Both the position numbers and the translations under genes were made by a program. DNA of 64,000 nt, from the NCBI GenBank assembly GCA_001464815.1, contig LNDW01000016.1:1-64000 (forward strand). Direction: 5' to 3'. The notes under the pieces are model-generated. The model had not been told where the DNA came from, ran no database searches, and saw nothing but the letters and a program-made list of their open reading frames with translations. Shown piece by piece: positions 11,602-24,012 of this stretch. Numbering within the stretch: position 1 is the first letter of the stretch; every line of letters starts with the position of its first letter. This stretch comes from Betaproteobacteria bacterium Ga0077527. GTDB taxonomy: Bacteria > Pseudomonadota > Gammaproteobacteria > Burkholderiales > SG8-41.

Positions 11602-12771
11602 TCAGTTCGCCCTCAGGGCATCGACGATATTCAGACGCGAGGCGCGTACCGCCGGCAGGAAACCGCCAGCGACCCCCATCAGGACTGCAAAAGCCATCGA
11701 GATAATGATGATGCGCGGGGTCAGCGTGAAGGTGAAGGCCAGCTCCGAGAATGACTGCCAGTTCAGCGTCGAGATGTGCACGAACTGCATGAGAGAGGCC
11801 AGCATCAACCCGGCAATGCCGCCGAACACACCAAGCATCAGCGACTCCGCCAGGAAAGTCAGCAGGATGCTGCGCCGGCGGAAACCCAGCGCGCGCAGCG
11901 TACCGATTTCTCCGGTGCGGTTGGCCACCGTCGCGTACATGGTGATCATCGCGCCGATCATCGCACCCACCGAAAAAATCACCGACAGCGTCAGCCCGAG
12001 ATAACTGATGAAGTTGGACAGTGCCTTCGACTGGTCCTCAAAAAATTCGCGCTCGGCCTTGACGTCCAGCGTCAGCCGCGGATCGCCCTCCAGCCGCGCC
12101 TTGAGCTGCGGCAGCACCGCCGGATCGGTGATACGCGCGACCACCACTGACCATGCGTTGCGGCGGAATGCCCGCTGCAACTGATCGGCATCGGCCCACA
12201 CCTCCGAATCATAAGCAGAGCCTTTCGCCTCAAATACACCAACCACCAGCCATTCACGGCCGCCAAAACGCAGCATTGAACCCGGGGCCGCGCCCTCGAA
12301 ACGCTCTGCGATGCTCGAACCCACGATCACTTCCGACACCCCCTGCCGGAACATGCGGCCTTCGATGATGCGCAGCTGCGGTCGCAGCGCGTAGGCTGCG
12401 GCACCGACACCACGGGTGGTGACATTGGTGGCGAAACCGGTACCACGTTTGGGCAAGGTGATCAGAACCACCGCCTCCTTTGACACCAACCGCTGTCCGT
12501 CGTCGCCCAGGGCGATTTCCGGCTGGCTCTCGACTATCGAGGCCTGCACGCGGTCGATGACACTGGAAATCTCCGCACCGGCGGCTCGCCGCGTGACATG
12601 GATGTTGTCGGGCTGGCCGGTGGCGACCAGGGTCTGGCGCAACCCCGTGTCGAGCATTTGCACCGCGGCGAAGACAAACACCACCAGCGCCATGCCACCC
12701 GCGGTGAGCAGCGTTGTGAGCTTGCGCGTCCACAGGTTGCGCAGCGTATACGACAGTGGAACCGCCTTCAT
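11602..12771 (-). CDS. ABC transporter permease (FtsX/MacB-like)
   Basis: MKAVPLSYTLRNLWTRKLTTLLTAGGMALVVFVFAAVQML...; FtsX C-terminal TATVANRTGEIGTLRALGFRRRSILLTFLAES-type region. Start chosen at the internal ATG 12771 of ORF 11602..13002. Confidence 0.9.
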   Translation of the reverse strand: MKAVPLSYTLRNLWTRKLTTLLTAGGMALVVFVFAAVQMLDTGLRQTLVATGQPDNIHVTRRAAGAEISSVIDRVQASIVESQPEIALGDDGQRLVSKEAVVLITLPKRGTGFATNVTTRGVGAAAYALRPQLRIIEGRMFRQGVSEVIVGSSIAERFEGAAPGSMLRFGGREWLVVGVFEAKGSAYDSEVWADADQLQRAFRRNAWSVVVARITDPAVLPQLKARLEGDPRLTLDVKAEREFFEDQSKALSNFISYLGLTLSVIFSVGAMIGAMITMYATVANRTGEIGTLRALGFRRRSILLTFLAESLMLGVFGGIAGLMLASLMQFVHISTLNWQSFSELAFTFTLTPRIIIISMAFAVLMGVAGGFLPAVRASRLNIVDALRAN

Positions 12772-12781
12772 GGGACCGCTC

Positions 12782-13948
12782 TCATCCGATGGCCCGCAGC
12801 CCCTCGACAATGCGCACCCTCGCTGCCCGCCGCGCCGGAAGCAGCGCTGCGGTAATCCCGACCACCACCGCGCAGGAGAGTTGCAGCCACACCGTCTCGT
12901 TGCTGACCTCGAACACCGGGAACAGCGTGCCCATTTTCGCGCCAAACCAGCCCGCCACCGGGAAGGTAAAGGCGATGCCAAGCGCGGCGCCACTGAGCGC
13001 AATGGCCAGCGATTCGCCGTAGATCAAGCCGCCCAGGAAAACCGGACCGAAGCCCAGCGCCTTCAGCGTCGCGTATTCAGCGATGCGCTCCCGCGCGGTC
13101 ATCGCCATGGTGTTGGCCATCACCGCGAGGATGATGAAAATCACCACAAAGGAAACGATGCGGATGGCGATCACAATGGCCTCGGTCTGCTTGATGAAGC
13201 CGATCTGGAAGGCCTGCTCGGTCTCGGTCAGCGTCTCCGCCGGAGAATTGCGGAACATCGCGTCGATTTCAGCGCTGATTTCAGCGGCGCGAGAAATGTC
13301 GGTCACCTGCACCACGAACACCCCCGACATGCTTGAGCGCTGTGGCGCCTTGGCACGCAACGTCTCGTCAAGATACTGCCAGTGGAAGAACATCTGCGAA
13401 GTGTCGGTGCGCGGCGTCGCCCCCTCGTAGATGGCGCGGATCACGAATTCCCAGTTGCCTGCAAAGATGGTGCCGCGTAATGGCAACACGTCACCCAGCT
13501 TCAGGCCGTAGGTATCGGCCAGCTTGCGCCCGATCACCACACCCTTGCGGTCGCGCATGAATTCGCGCAATTGGTCGGAGTCAATGCGGTATTCGGGATA
13601 CATCGCGAGGTACGGCGCGGCATCAATCGCGAACTGCGGGAAAAAATTCTTCGGCTCCTGGTAGACACCGGCGAACCAGTTCGCCGCCGCCACCGAGCGC
13701 ACACCATCGAGTCCGCGGATCTTGTCGCGGTAATGAATCGGCAGCGGCACCACCAGCGACACCGCATTCCGTGTCACCAGCCGGTCCGGCGCCGCAGAGT
13801 TGGCGCCGGTGTACCAGGCATCCACCACCGTCTGCAGCAGGCCGAAGGACAGGATCGCCACCAGCAGGCCAAGCAGCGTCAGCAGCGTGCGCAGCTTGTG
13901 ACGCAGCGCGTTGCGCAAGGTGAGTTTCAGCCAATACACGGGATCCAA
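12782..13948 (-). CDS. ABC transporter permease (FtsX/MacB-like)
   Basis: MDPVYWLKLTLRNALRHKLRTLLTLLGLLVAILSFGLLQTVVDAWY...; ERIAEYATLKALGFGPVFLGGLIYGES. Confidence 0.92.
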   Translation of the reverse strand: MDPVYWLKLTLRNALRHKLRTLLTLLGLLVAILSFGLLQTVVDAWYTGANSAAPDRLVTRNAVSLVVPLPIHYRDKIRGLDGVRSVAAANWFAGVYQEPKNFFPQFAIDAAPYLAMYPEYRIDSDQLREFMRDRKGVVIGRKLADTYGLKLGDVLPLRGTIFAGNWEFVIRAIYEGATPRTDTSQMFFHWQYLDETLRAKAPQRSSMSGVFVVQVTDISRAAEISAEIDAMFRNSPAETLTETEQAFQIGFIKQTEAIVIAIRIVSFVVIFIILAVMANTMAMTARERIAEYATLKALGFGPVFLGGLIYGESLAIALSGAALGIAFTFPVAGWFGAKMGTLFPVFEVSNETVWLQLSCAVVVGITAALLPARRAARVRIVEGLRAIG

Positions 13949-13998
13949 AGCGGAATCAAAAGCACCGGTTAATTTATTTTATTAACAAAAACAATAAC

Positions 13999-14709
13999 TT
14001 ATGATTTACCTTCGGGTGCGGCCTTGAGCGTGCCCCGCAGTTCGCCTTTCTCCAGCTGGCGGATCGAGCGTGCACGCTGCGCGGCATAGGGATCGTGGGT
14101 GACCATGATGATGGTCTTGCCGAGCTCGGTGTTGAGGCGGCCCATCAGCGCAAGAATGTCATCAGCCGATGCACGGTCAAGATCACCGGTGGGTTCGTCA
14201 GCGACAAGGATCACCGGATCGGTGATGATCGCGCGCGCGATCGCCACCCGCTGCTGCTGGCCACCCGACAGCTCGGAAGGATAATGCTCCATCCGGTCGG
14301 CAAGCCCGACCATCTCCAGCGCGGCCTCGACGCGACTGTGCCGCTCGCCCCGCGACAGCCCCGTCAGCAGCAGGGGCAGCTCGACGTTCTCGAAGGCGGT
14401 CAGCACCGGCATCAGGTTGTAGAACTGGAAAATGAAACCGACGCTGCGCGCCCGCCAGTCGGCAAGCTCCGCCTCATCCAGCATGTTGATGTCAGCTCCT
14501 GCGACCCTCAACTCGCCGCCATCGGCACGATCAATCCCGGCGATCAGGTTGAGCAGGGTGCTTTTGCCCGAACCCGAGGGGCCCATCAGCGCAACATAAT
14601 CACCGGCCGGAATATCAAGGGTGATGTCGTTCAGCACCGGCACCACCTGGCCGCCGCGGCGATAGGCTTTTGTCAGGCGGCGGATGGCCACCGCCGGCTC
14701 TTCAGACAC
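13999..14709 (-). CDS. ABC transporter ATP-binding protein (LolD/MacB type)
   Basis: Walker [10 protein letters not shown], signature [14 protein letters not shown], Walker [14 protein letters not shown]. Confidence 0.95.
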   Translation of the reverse strand: MSEEPAVAIRRLTKAYRRGGQVVPVLNDITLDIPAGDYVALMGPSGSGKSTLLNLIAGIDRADGGELRVAGADINMLDEAELADWRARSVGFIFQFYNLMPVLTAFENVELPLLLTGLSRGERHSRVEAALEMVGLADRMEHYPSELSGGQQQRVAIARAIITDPVILVADEPTGDLDRASADDILALMGRLNTELGKTIIMVTHDPYAAQRARSIRQLEKGELRGTLKAAPEGKS

Positions 14710-14711
14710 GG

Positions 14712-15911
14712 CTATTTGCCCTTCACCGCCACCCGCGCACCGTCGCGCAGGCCTGTACCGGGACGCAGCACCACCTTGTCACCCGCCTTGATATCACCGC
14801 TCACTTCGACGAGATCGCCGATCTTCAGACCGGACTTGACGGAAACACGCTTCACCACGCCATCCCGCAGCACATACAGCGCGCCGTCTTCGGAGAGCGC
14901 CGCGGGCTGCACCACGGTGCGTGAATTGCGTTCACCTTCTGGCACCTCTTTCTCGAGGAATGCCACCTTGGCGCTCATCTCCGGCAGCACCCGTGGATCG
15001 GCATCAACAAAACGCACCTTGACCATCACCGTCGCCTTGGCGCGGTCCACAGTCGGCACCATGCGCTGGACCATGCCGCGGAAGCGCTGGCCGGGCAGCG
15101 CATCGAGCTGGATTTCGCAGTGCTGGCCGACCTTGACCTTGGCCAGATTGGCCTCTGAAACATCGGCCTCCACTTCCAGCGTGGTCATGTCGGCCATGGT
15201 CACCACCGCAGCCTGTGAACCCAGCGCCGAGGAAAAAGGCGTGATCACATCACCGACGTTGGCATTCTTGGTCAGCACCACGCCATCAAAGGGTGCGCGA
15301 ATCATCGTCTGTTCGACGGCGACCTGTGTGTTGCGCAGGCCGGCCTGCGCCACCGCGATCGCCGCCTTGAAGCCAGCCAGCGCAGCCTTCGCCTTGTCGT
15401 GGCGGGAGATCACCGTGTCATGCGCCGCCTGCGACACAAAGTTTTTTGCAAGCAAATCGCGCGAGCGTTCCAGCGCCCTGGTTGCATCCCTCAACTCGGC
15501 CTCGCCTTGTTCGAGATTGGCCTGGGTCACCCGCACATTGGCTTCAGCCTGACGCATCTGCGCGGCGACATCGTTGCTCTCCAGCCGCGCGAGCACCTCG
15601 CCCGCCCTGACCTGGCTGCCCTCGCGCACACCCAGCCATTCCAGCCGCCCGGTGGCTTTGGATGCCACCGCCGCCTTGCGCTGCGCCACCACATAACCGG
15701 TGGCATTGAGCAACGTGTAAGCCTGCGAGGGATAGGCCTGGGATACGGTCGCGGTTTCGACCAGCTGCTGCGCGCGGCTGAAATGCCAGGCGGCGCCCGC
15801 CACGATCAGTATCACCAGCGCCGCCAGCAGCCAGCGGCCAGGACGGCGTCGCGGCCGGGCTGCCACGGCATCGCGGTCTATGCGCAATCGGGAAAGGTCG
15901 GGGGTTGCCAA
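14712..15911 (-). CDS. HlyD/MacA-like periplasmic adaptor subunit
   Basis: Single TM followed by biotinyl-lipoyl/coiled-coil pattern (GYVVAQRKAAVASKATGRLEWLGVREGSQVRAGEVLARLESNDVAAQ... TMIRAPFDGVVLTKNANVGDV). 5' end uncertain: ORF runs to 16037 but would overlap gcdH; TTG at 15911 is a plausible start. Confidence 0.82.
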   Translation of the reverse strand: MATPDLSRLRIDRDAVAARPRRRPGRWLLAALVILIVAGAAWHFSRAQQLVETATVSQAYPSQAYTLLNATGYVVAQRKAAVASKATGRLEWLGVREGSQVRAGEVLARLESNDVAAQMRQAEANVRVTQANLEQGEAELRDATRALERSRDLLAKNFVSQAAHDTVISRHDKAKAALAGFKAAIAVAQAGLRNTQVAVEQTMIRAPFDGVVLTKNANVGDVITPFSSALGSQAAVVTMADMTTLEVEADVSEANLAKVKVGQHCEIQLDALPGQRFRGMVQRMVPTVDRAKATVMVKVRFVDADPRVLPEMSAKVAFLEKEVPEGERNSRTVVQPAALSEDGALYVLRDGVVKRVSVKSGLKIGDLVEVSGDIKAGDKVVLRPGTGLRDGARVAVKGK

Positions 15912-15999
15912 GATGTTCTTTGAAAAAAGTCGTGACGAAATGTCATAGAATCGAAAGCACTGAAAAACACGTGTATTTGCATTGTATCCGGAGCCCCCG

Positions 16000-17198
<1,199 letters not shown>

Positions 17199-17202
<4 letters not shown>

Positions 17203-18128
17203 TCCGCCGGACTTTACTCGCGCTGCTGCTCGCCGCCAGCGCGGCGCTGCAGGCGCAAGTGCTTTCGCCCCAGACGCTTTCGCCCCAAACGCTTTCGCCC
17301 CAAACATTTCCGGCGGGGAGCAGCCAGCGCTCGCTCGACATCGCCGGCGAGGCGATCGAGATCTTTGCCTACAAGCCGGCGCAATACACCGGCGGCGATA
17401 TCCTGCTGGTGCTGCACGGCCTCGGCACCAATGCGCCGGGCTACCGCGATTACGCCATCCCGCTCGCCGACAAGCTCGGCTTTCTGGTCATAGCGCCGCT
17501 GTTCGACCGCCAGCGTTTTCCCACCTGGCGCTACCAGACCGGCGGCCTCGTACGCAACACGCGCGGCGATGGCCCCTACACGGTCGAGCCCGAAGCACAG
17601 TGGATGGGCCGCACCTTCCTCGCCATCATCGACGCGGTGCGCGCCGCCGAAGGCCGGCCGCAGCTCGGCTACTCGCTGATCGGCCATTCCGCCGGTGGCC
17701 AGACGCTGTCGCGTTTTGCCGCATTCACGCCGCACCAGGCGAAACGCATCGTCATCGCCAATCCCTCCACCTGGTTGTGGCCCTCGGCGCAGGAGCGTTT
17801 TCCCTTCGGCTTCGGCGGATTGCCGGCCGCCATGGCCGGTGACGAAGCGCTGCGCCGCTATTTCGCTCAACCCGTTACCCTGCTGCTGGGCACCGCCGAC
17901 AACCAGCGTGACGCCGACCTCAATGTCACCGCCGGAGCCGAGCGCCAGGGGGCGAACCGTTTCGAGCGCGGCCATAATTTTTATCGCACCGCGCGCGATC
18001 TGGCGCAGTCGCGGGGCTGGGCCTTCCACTGGACGCTGCTTGAAGTGCCGGGCGTCGGCCACAGCGGGCGGCGCATGCTCGGCAGTGACGAGGCCGCGGT
18101 TGCGCTGACTGCGGCGCCCAAAAAATAA
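17199..18128 (+). CDS. Secreted alpha/beta hydrolase
   Basis: ORF track starts at GTG 17259, but the same frame continues upstream as [21 protein letters not shown], a signal peptide, to 17196/17199 overlapping the gcdH stop. Body: [42 protein letters not shown]. Confidence 0.75.
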
Positions 18129-18270
18129 CATTAAAAACATGAAGTTAATCCTGCTCGCCGAGGGCGCTCAACAGCCTGCTTCGCGGTGACCAGAATGCGG
18201 CATCACCCGCGCCCTGCACAAACGAAGCTGCTACATTCAGCGCTCCGTTTCCAAGTTGCCGAGGCCCACG

Positions 18271-19704
18271 ATGTCCGCACAGACCGCCCCCGCTGCAGCC
18301 CCACAAGCCGAGACCGGCACTGCACTGTCGATCTCGCAGCAGATCGCCGAATTCGCCGCCGGTCTCACGCCCGAGGCCATCCCCGCCGAGGTGCGGGAAT
18401 GCGCGAAGCTCCACGTGCTGGATGTCTGTGGCACCGCGCTTGCCGCGACGCGCTTTGATTTCGCCCAGCACGCACTCGCCGGCATCAGCAACATCGCCGA
18501 GGCCGGCGACAACATCGTGATCGGCATGAACGTGCGCCTGCCGATGCGCGACGCGGTGCTGATGAACGGCATCCTCGCCCACGGCCTCGACTACGACGAC
18601 ACCCATCCCGAAGCCATCGTGCATCCCACCGCCAGCGCCTTCCCCTGCGCGCTGGGTGTCGCCGAAAAACGCGACGCCTCCGGTGCCGACCTGCTGATGG
18701 CGTACATGCTCGGCGTCGAGATCGCCACCCGCCTCGGCGTGGCCGCCAAGGGCGCGATGCACACCCAGGGTTTCCACACCACCGGCATTGCCGGCCATTT
18801 CGGCTGCGCGGTGGCCGCAGGCAAGCTGTTCAACCTGAGCCCGCAGCGCCTGCAGTACGCGCAGGGGTTTGCCGGCAGCACGGCTTCGGCGATTTCCGAA
18901 CACCGCGCCGACGGCGCCTGGAACAAGCGACTGCACCCGGCCTGGGCCGGCGTCGGGGGCATCACCGCGGCGGGGCTCGCCAGCGGCGGCTTCGTCGGCA
19001 CCCGCAAGATCTACGAAGGCGCCGACGGTATTTTCCGCTCGCACACCGGCACCCGCTTCAATGAAGTCGACATGGGCGCGATGACACGCAAGCTTGGCGA
19101 AGAATGGCTGCTCACCGAAGTCGCGGTGAAGCCCTTCCCGATCTGCCACCTGCTGCATGCCTGCGCCGACTCCGCGCTGGCAATCCGCCGCAAGCACAAC
19201 GTGAAGGCTGAAGACATCACCAAGGTGCGCGCGCTGCTGCACCCCGAGACCTTCCACTACATCGCCGAGCCGCCGGAAATGCGCCGCCGTCCGGTATCGG
19301 ACTACATGGCCAAGTTCAGCGTGCAGTTCGTGCTGGCCGCCTGCTTCGTGCGCGGCCGCTTCGGTTTCGCCGAACTGGAAACCGATGCACTGAATGATGC
19401 GCAAATCCTCGCGCTGGCGCAGAAGGTGCACCACGAAGCCGATCCGGATTCGGCGTTCCCGAAATATTTCTCCGGCGGCGTGGTCGTCACCACCAAAGAC
19501 GGCCGCGAATTCGTTCACATGGAAAAAATCAACCGCGGCGCCGGTGAACGCGCGCTGTCGGCGGAGGACATCAGCGAAAAGTTCTTTGATAACGCCACAC
19601 TGGTGATCTCCAAACCACAGGCCACACGCATCCGCGACGCGGTGCTGGCGATGGATCGTCATCCAGCGCGCGCCCTCACACACGCCCTGACCTTGAGAAA
19701 TTAA
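18271..19704 (+). CDS. MmgE/PrpD family protein
   Basis: GLDYDDTHPEAIVHPTASAFPCALGVAE, TGIAGHFGCAVAAGKLFNL, KPFPICHLLHACADSALAIRR typical of the family. Confidence 0.92.
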   Translation: MSAQTAPAAAPQAETGTALSISQQIAEFAAGLTPEAIPAEVRECAKLHVLDVCGTALAATRFDFAQHALAGISNIAEAGDNIVIGMNVRLPMRDAVLMNGILAHGLDYDDTHPEAIVHPTASAFPCALGVAEKRDASGADLLMAYMLGVEIATRLGVAAKGAMHTQGFHTTGIAGHFGCAVAAGKLFNLSPQRLQYAQGFAGSTASAISEHRADGAWNKRLHPAWAGVGGITAAGLASGGFVGTRKIYEGADGIFRSHTGTRFNEVDMGAMTRKLGEEWLLTEVAVKPFPICHLLHACADSALAIRRKHNVKAEDITKVRALLHPETFHYIAEPPEMRRRPVSDYMAKFSVQFVLAACFVRGRFGFAELETDALNDAQILALAQKVHHEADPDSAFPKYFSGGVVVTTKDGREFVHMEKINRGAGERALSAEDISEKFFDNATLVISKPQATRIRDAVLAMDRHPARALTHALTLRN

Positions 19705-19721
19705 TAAAAAAACAAATACTT

Positions 19722-20570
19722 ATGGATATCGATCTGAATCACCTGCGACAGTGGATAGGCAAGACCGAAAGCCATGAGGATCTCGCCACCGCCTTCCCGG
19801 TCAACGCGCTGTCAGCAACACTCGACCGCGACGATCCACCGGCAAAAACCGGCGACATCATTCCGCACAGCGCGCACTGGCTGTACTTCCTCGAAACCGC
19901 GGTCAACAGCGAGCTGGGCCATGACGGCCATCCGAAACGCGGCGGCTTCCTGCCGCCGGTGACGCTGCCGCGCCGCATGTGGGCCGGCGGCCGCATCGAC
20001 TTCCGCGCGCCGGTTCACATCGGCGACACCATCCGCCGCGATTCTGAAATCCTCTCCGTCGAAGCCAAGTCCGGCAGCAGCGGCAACCTGGTCTTCGTCA
20101 CCGTGCGCCACACGGTCAGCGCCAATGGCGCGGTGGCCATCGTTGAGGAACACGACATCGTCTATCGCGACGCCGCGAAAAAAGGCGCGCCCCCGCCCGC
20201 CGGCAAGCCGGCGCCGCAAAGTGCGGCATGGCGGCGCGAAGTCGAGACCAATGAAGCGGTGCTGTTCCGCTATTCGGCGCTGATTTTCAACGCCCACCGC
20301 ATCCATTACGACCTCGACTACTGCCGTGAAGAGGAAGGTTACCCCGGCCTGATCGTACATGGCCCGCTGCAGACAACACTGCTGCTCGACCTCTGCCGGC
20401 GTATGGACCCGCGCCCGGTGCGCCGCCTCGACTACCGCGCGACGCACCCGGTGTTCCACCAGGAAAACTTCACCGTCAACGGCCAGCCTGCCGCCGATGG
20501 CTCAACGGTGGTGCTGTGGACCGCAAACGCCGCCGGTTGCTACGCAATGCGCGGCACGGCGACGTTCTGA
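19722..20570 (+). CDS. MaoC-like/FAS1-like dehydratase (mesaconyl-C4-CoA/itaconyl-CoA hydratase-like)
   Basis: HWLYFLETAVNSELGHDGHPKRGGFLPPVTLPRRMWAGGRIDFRAPVHIGDTIRR ... FNAHRIHYDLDYCREEEGYPGLIVHGPLQTTLLLDL. Confidence 0.88.
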   Translation: MDIDLNHLRQWIGKTESHEDLATAFPVNALSATLDRDDPPAKTGDIIPHSAHWLYFLETAVNSELGHDGHPKRGGFLPPVTLPRRMWAGGRIDFRAPVHIGDTIRRDSEILSVEAKSGSSGNLVFVTVRHTVSANGAVAIVEEHDIVYRDAAKKGAPPPAGKPAPQSAAWRREVETNEAVLFRYSALIFNAHRIHYDLDYCREEEGYPGLIVHGPLQTTLLLDLCRRMDPRPVRRLDYRATHPVFHQENFTVNGQPAADGSTVVLWTANAAGCYAMRGTATF

Positions 20571-20704
20571 CTCACTCGATGCGTCACCCAGGCGCGCACC
20601 GAAGGAAGTCACTTTTGGGGGCAAGCCGGGGGCCAGGAAAATTACTGGCGGAATAACAGACGCCAAACTGGATTCCGGCGTACGCCGGGATGACGTATCA
20701 GGTT

Positions 20705-21907
20705 TTACCAATTTGCTTCACGGTCCGGCGTCGCCCCGATCTTGTGGATCGACAGATCGGAGCCGTTGTATTCCTCTTCCGCGTCGAGGCGGATGCCGAC
20801 GGTGGCCTTGAGCACGCCGTAGACGATGAAACCACCGGCGAGCGCAATGGCGATGCCAAGGCCCGTGCCAATCAGCTGCGCCATCAGACTGACGCCGCCG
20901 AGCCCACCCAGCGCCTTGGAACCGAAGATGCCGCAGGCAATGCCGCCCCAGGCACCGCAGATGCCGTGCAGCGGCCACACGCCGAGCACGTCGTCGATCT
21001 TCAGCCTGTTCTGCGTCAGCGTGAACATCCACACGAACAGCGCCGCAGCCACGCCACCGGTGACCAGCGCCCCGGCAGGATGCATGATGTCCGAACCCGC
21101 ACAGACGGCGACCAGCCCGGCAAGCGGGCCGTTGTGGACAAAGCCCGGGTCGTTGCGGCCGAGGATCAGCGCGACGATGATGCCGCCGGACATCGCCATC
21201 AGCGAGTTCACCGCGACCAGACCGGAAATCTTGTCGATGGTCTGCGCCGACATCACATTGAAGCCAAACCATCCCACGGTCAGGATCCACGCGCCCAGCG
21301 CGAGGAAGGGAATGCTCGACGGCGGCTGCGCCATCACGCCGCCCTCCTTCGGATAACGGCCGAGCCGCGGCCCAAGCAGGATCACCGCGCCCAGCGCCAG
21401 CCAGCCGCCGACCGCGTGCACCACCACCGAACCGGCAAAGTCCTTGAACTTGGCGCCGGTGGTGGCCTCGATCCAGGCCTGCACGCCGTAGCGGTCGTTC
21501 CAGGCGATGCCCTCGAAAAAGGGATAGATGAAACCGACAATAATCATTGTCGCGATCAGTTGCGGATTGAATTTCGCGCGCTCGGCGATGCCGCCCGAGA
21601 TGATCGCCGGCACCGCCGCGGCAAAGGTCAGCAGAAAAAAGAACTTGGTGATGTCGAAGCCGCTCTTGTCGGCCAGCTGCTCTGCGCCGACCATGAACGA
21701 CACACCGTAGGCCACGCCGTAGCCGATGAAGAAATAAACGATGGTGGAGACCGCGAAATCGCTGAGGATCTTCACCAGCGCGTTGACCTGGTTTTTGCGC
21801 CGCACCGTGCCCACTTCGAGAAATGCGAAGCCCGCATGCATGGCCAAGACCATGATCGCGCCGAGCAAAATGAACAAGGTATCGGCGCTGACTTTGACTG
21901 CTTCCAT
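20705..21907 (-). CDS. amtB: Ammonium transporter (Amt family)
   Basis: 11-TM-like sequence with GFAFLEVGTVRRKNQVNALVKILSDF, DFAGSVVVHAVGGWLALGA and WPLHGICGAWGGIACGIFG (conserved twin-His positions). Confidence 0.95.
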   Translation of the reverse strand: MEAVKVSADTLFILLGAIMVLAMHAGFAFLEVGTVRRKNQVNALVKILSDFAVSTIVYFFIGYGVAYGVSFMVGAEQLADKSGFDITKFFFLLTFAAAVPAIISGGIAERAKFNPQLIATMIIVGFIYPFFEGIAWNDRYGVQAWIEATTGAKFKDFAGSVVVHAVGGWLALGAVILLGPRLGRYPKEGGVMAQPPSSIPFLALGAWILTVGWFGFNVMSAQTIDKISGLVAVNSLMAMSGGIIVALILGRNDPGFVHNGPLAGLVAVCAGSDIMHPAGALVTGGVAAALFVWMFTLTQNRLKIDDVLGVWPLHGICGAWGGIACGIFGSKALGGLGGVSLMAQLIGTGLGIAIALAGGFIVYGVLKATVGIRLDAEEEYNGSDLSIHKIGATPDREANW

Positions 21908-21941
21908 TGCATGCCCCTCCCTGGGTTAAGGAGCCAATGAA

Positions 21942-21959
21942 AAGCAAGGCTTGTTCCAA
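21942..21959 (-). promoter_or_regulatory. Putative sigma-54 promoter of amtB
   Basis: Minus strand TTGGAACAAGCCTTGCTT: GG and GC elements separated by exactly 10 nt (consensus TGGCAC-N5-TTGC), ~35 bp upstream of the amtB start. Confidence 0.8.
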
Positions 21960-22010
21960 AAAATAACTAATTGTTTTAATTGATAATAATGATCATCACC
22001 CCCACCAATT

Positions 22011-22027
22011 TGCACCGATATGGTGCT
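22011..22027. promoter_or_regulatory. Putative NtrC binding site 1
   Basis: TGCACCgatatGGTGCT matches the consensus TGCACC-N5-GGTGCA, upstream of the putative sigma-54 promoter. Confidence 0.8.
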
Positions 22028-22040
22028 ATCGGCATTATTT

Positions 22041-22057
22041 TGCACTTAATTAGTGCG
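22041..22057. promoter_or_regulatory. Putative NtrC binding site 2
   Basis: TGCACttaattaGTGCG, an imperfect NtrC-type dyad starting 30 bp from site 1. Confidence 0.65.
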
Positions 22058-22148
22058 TAACAGATGATGCGGGATTGATCATCGCGCGACCCCGGAACCG
22101 CACCGGAGAGCTGCGGTAAATCATTGAATATTGGGTTATTCTTGCGCC

Positions 22149-23975
<1,827 letters not shown>

Positions 23976-24012
23976 AGCTGCGCGCCGGACGAAACTTCAG
24001 CCCGGCCCGGCT

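Noticed and set aside
14095-15552. 485 aa plus-strand ORF
   Set aside because: Antisense to the ABC ATPase and HlyD-like genes, which carry strong motifs.
18145-19683. 512 aa minus-strand ORF
   Set aside because: Antisense to the MmgE/PrpD gene, which has clear family motifs; typical GC-rich shadow ORF.
20690-21940. 416 aa plus-strand ORF
   Set aside because: Antisense to amtB; Arg/His/Gln-rich nonsense composition.
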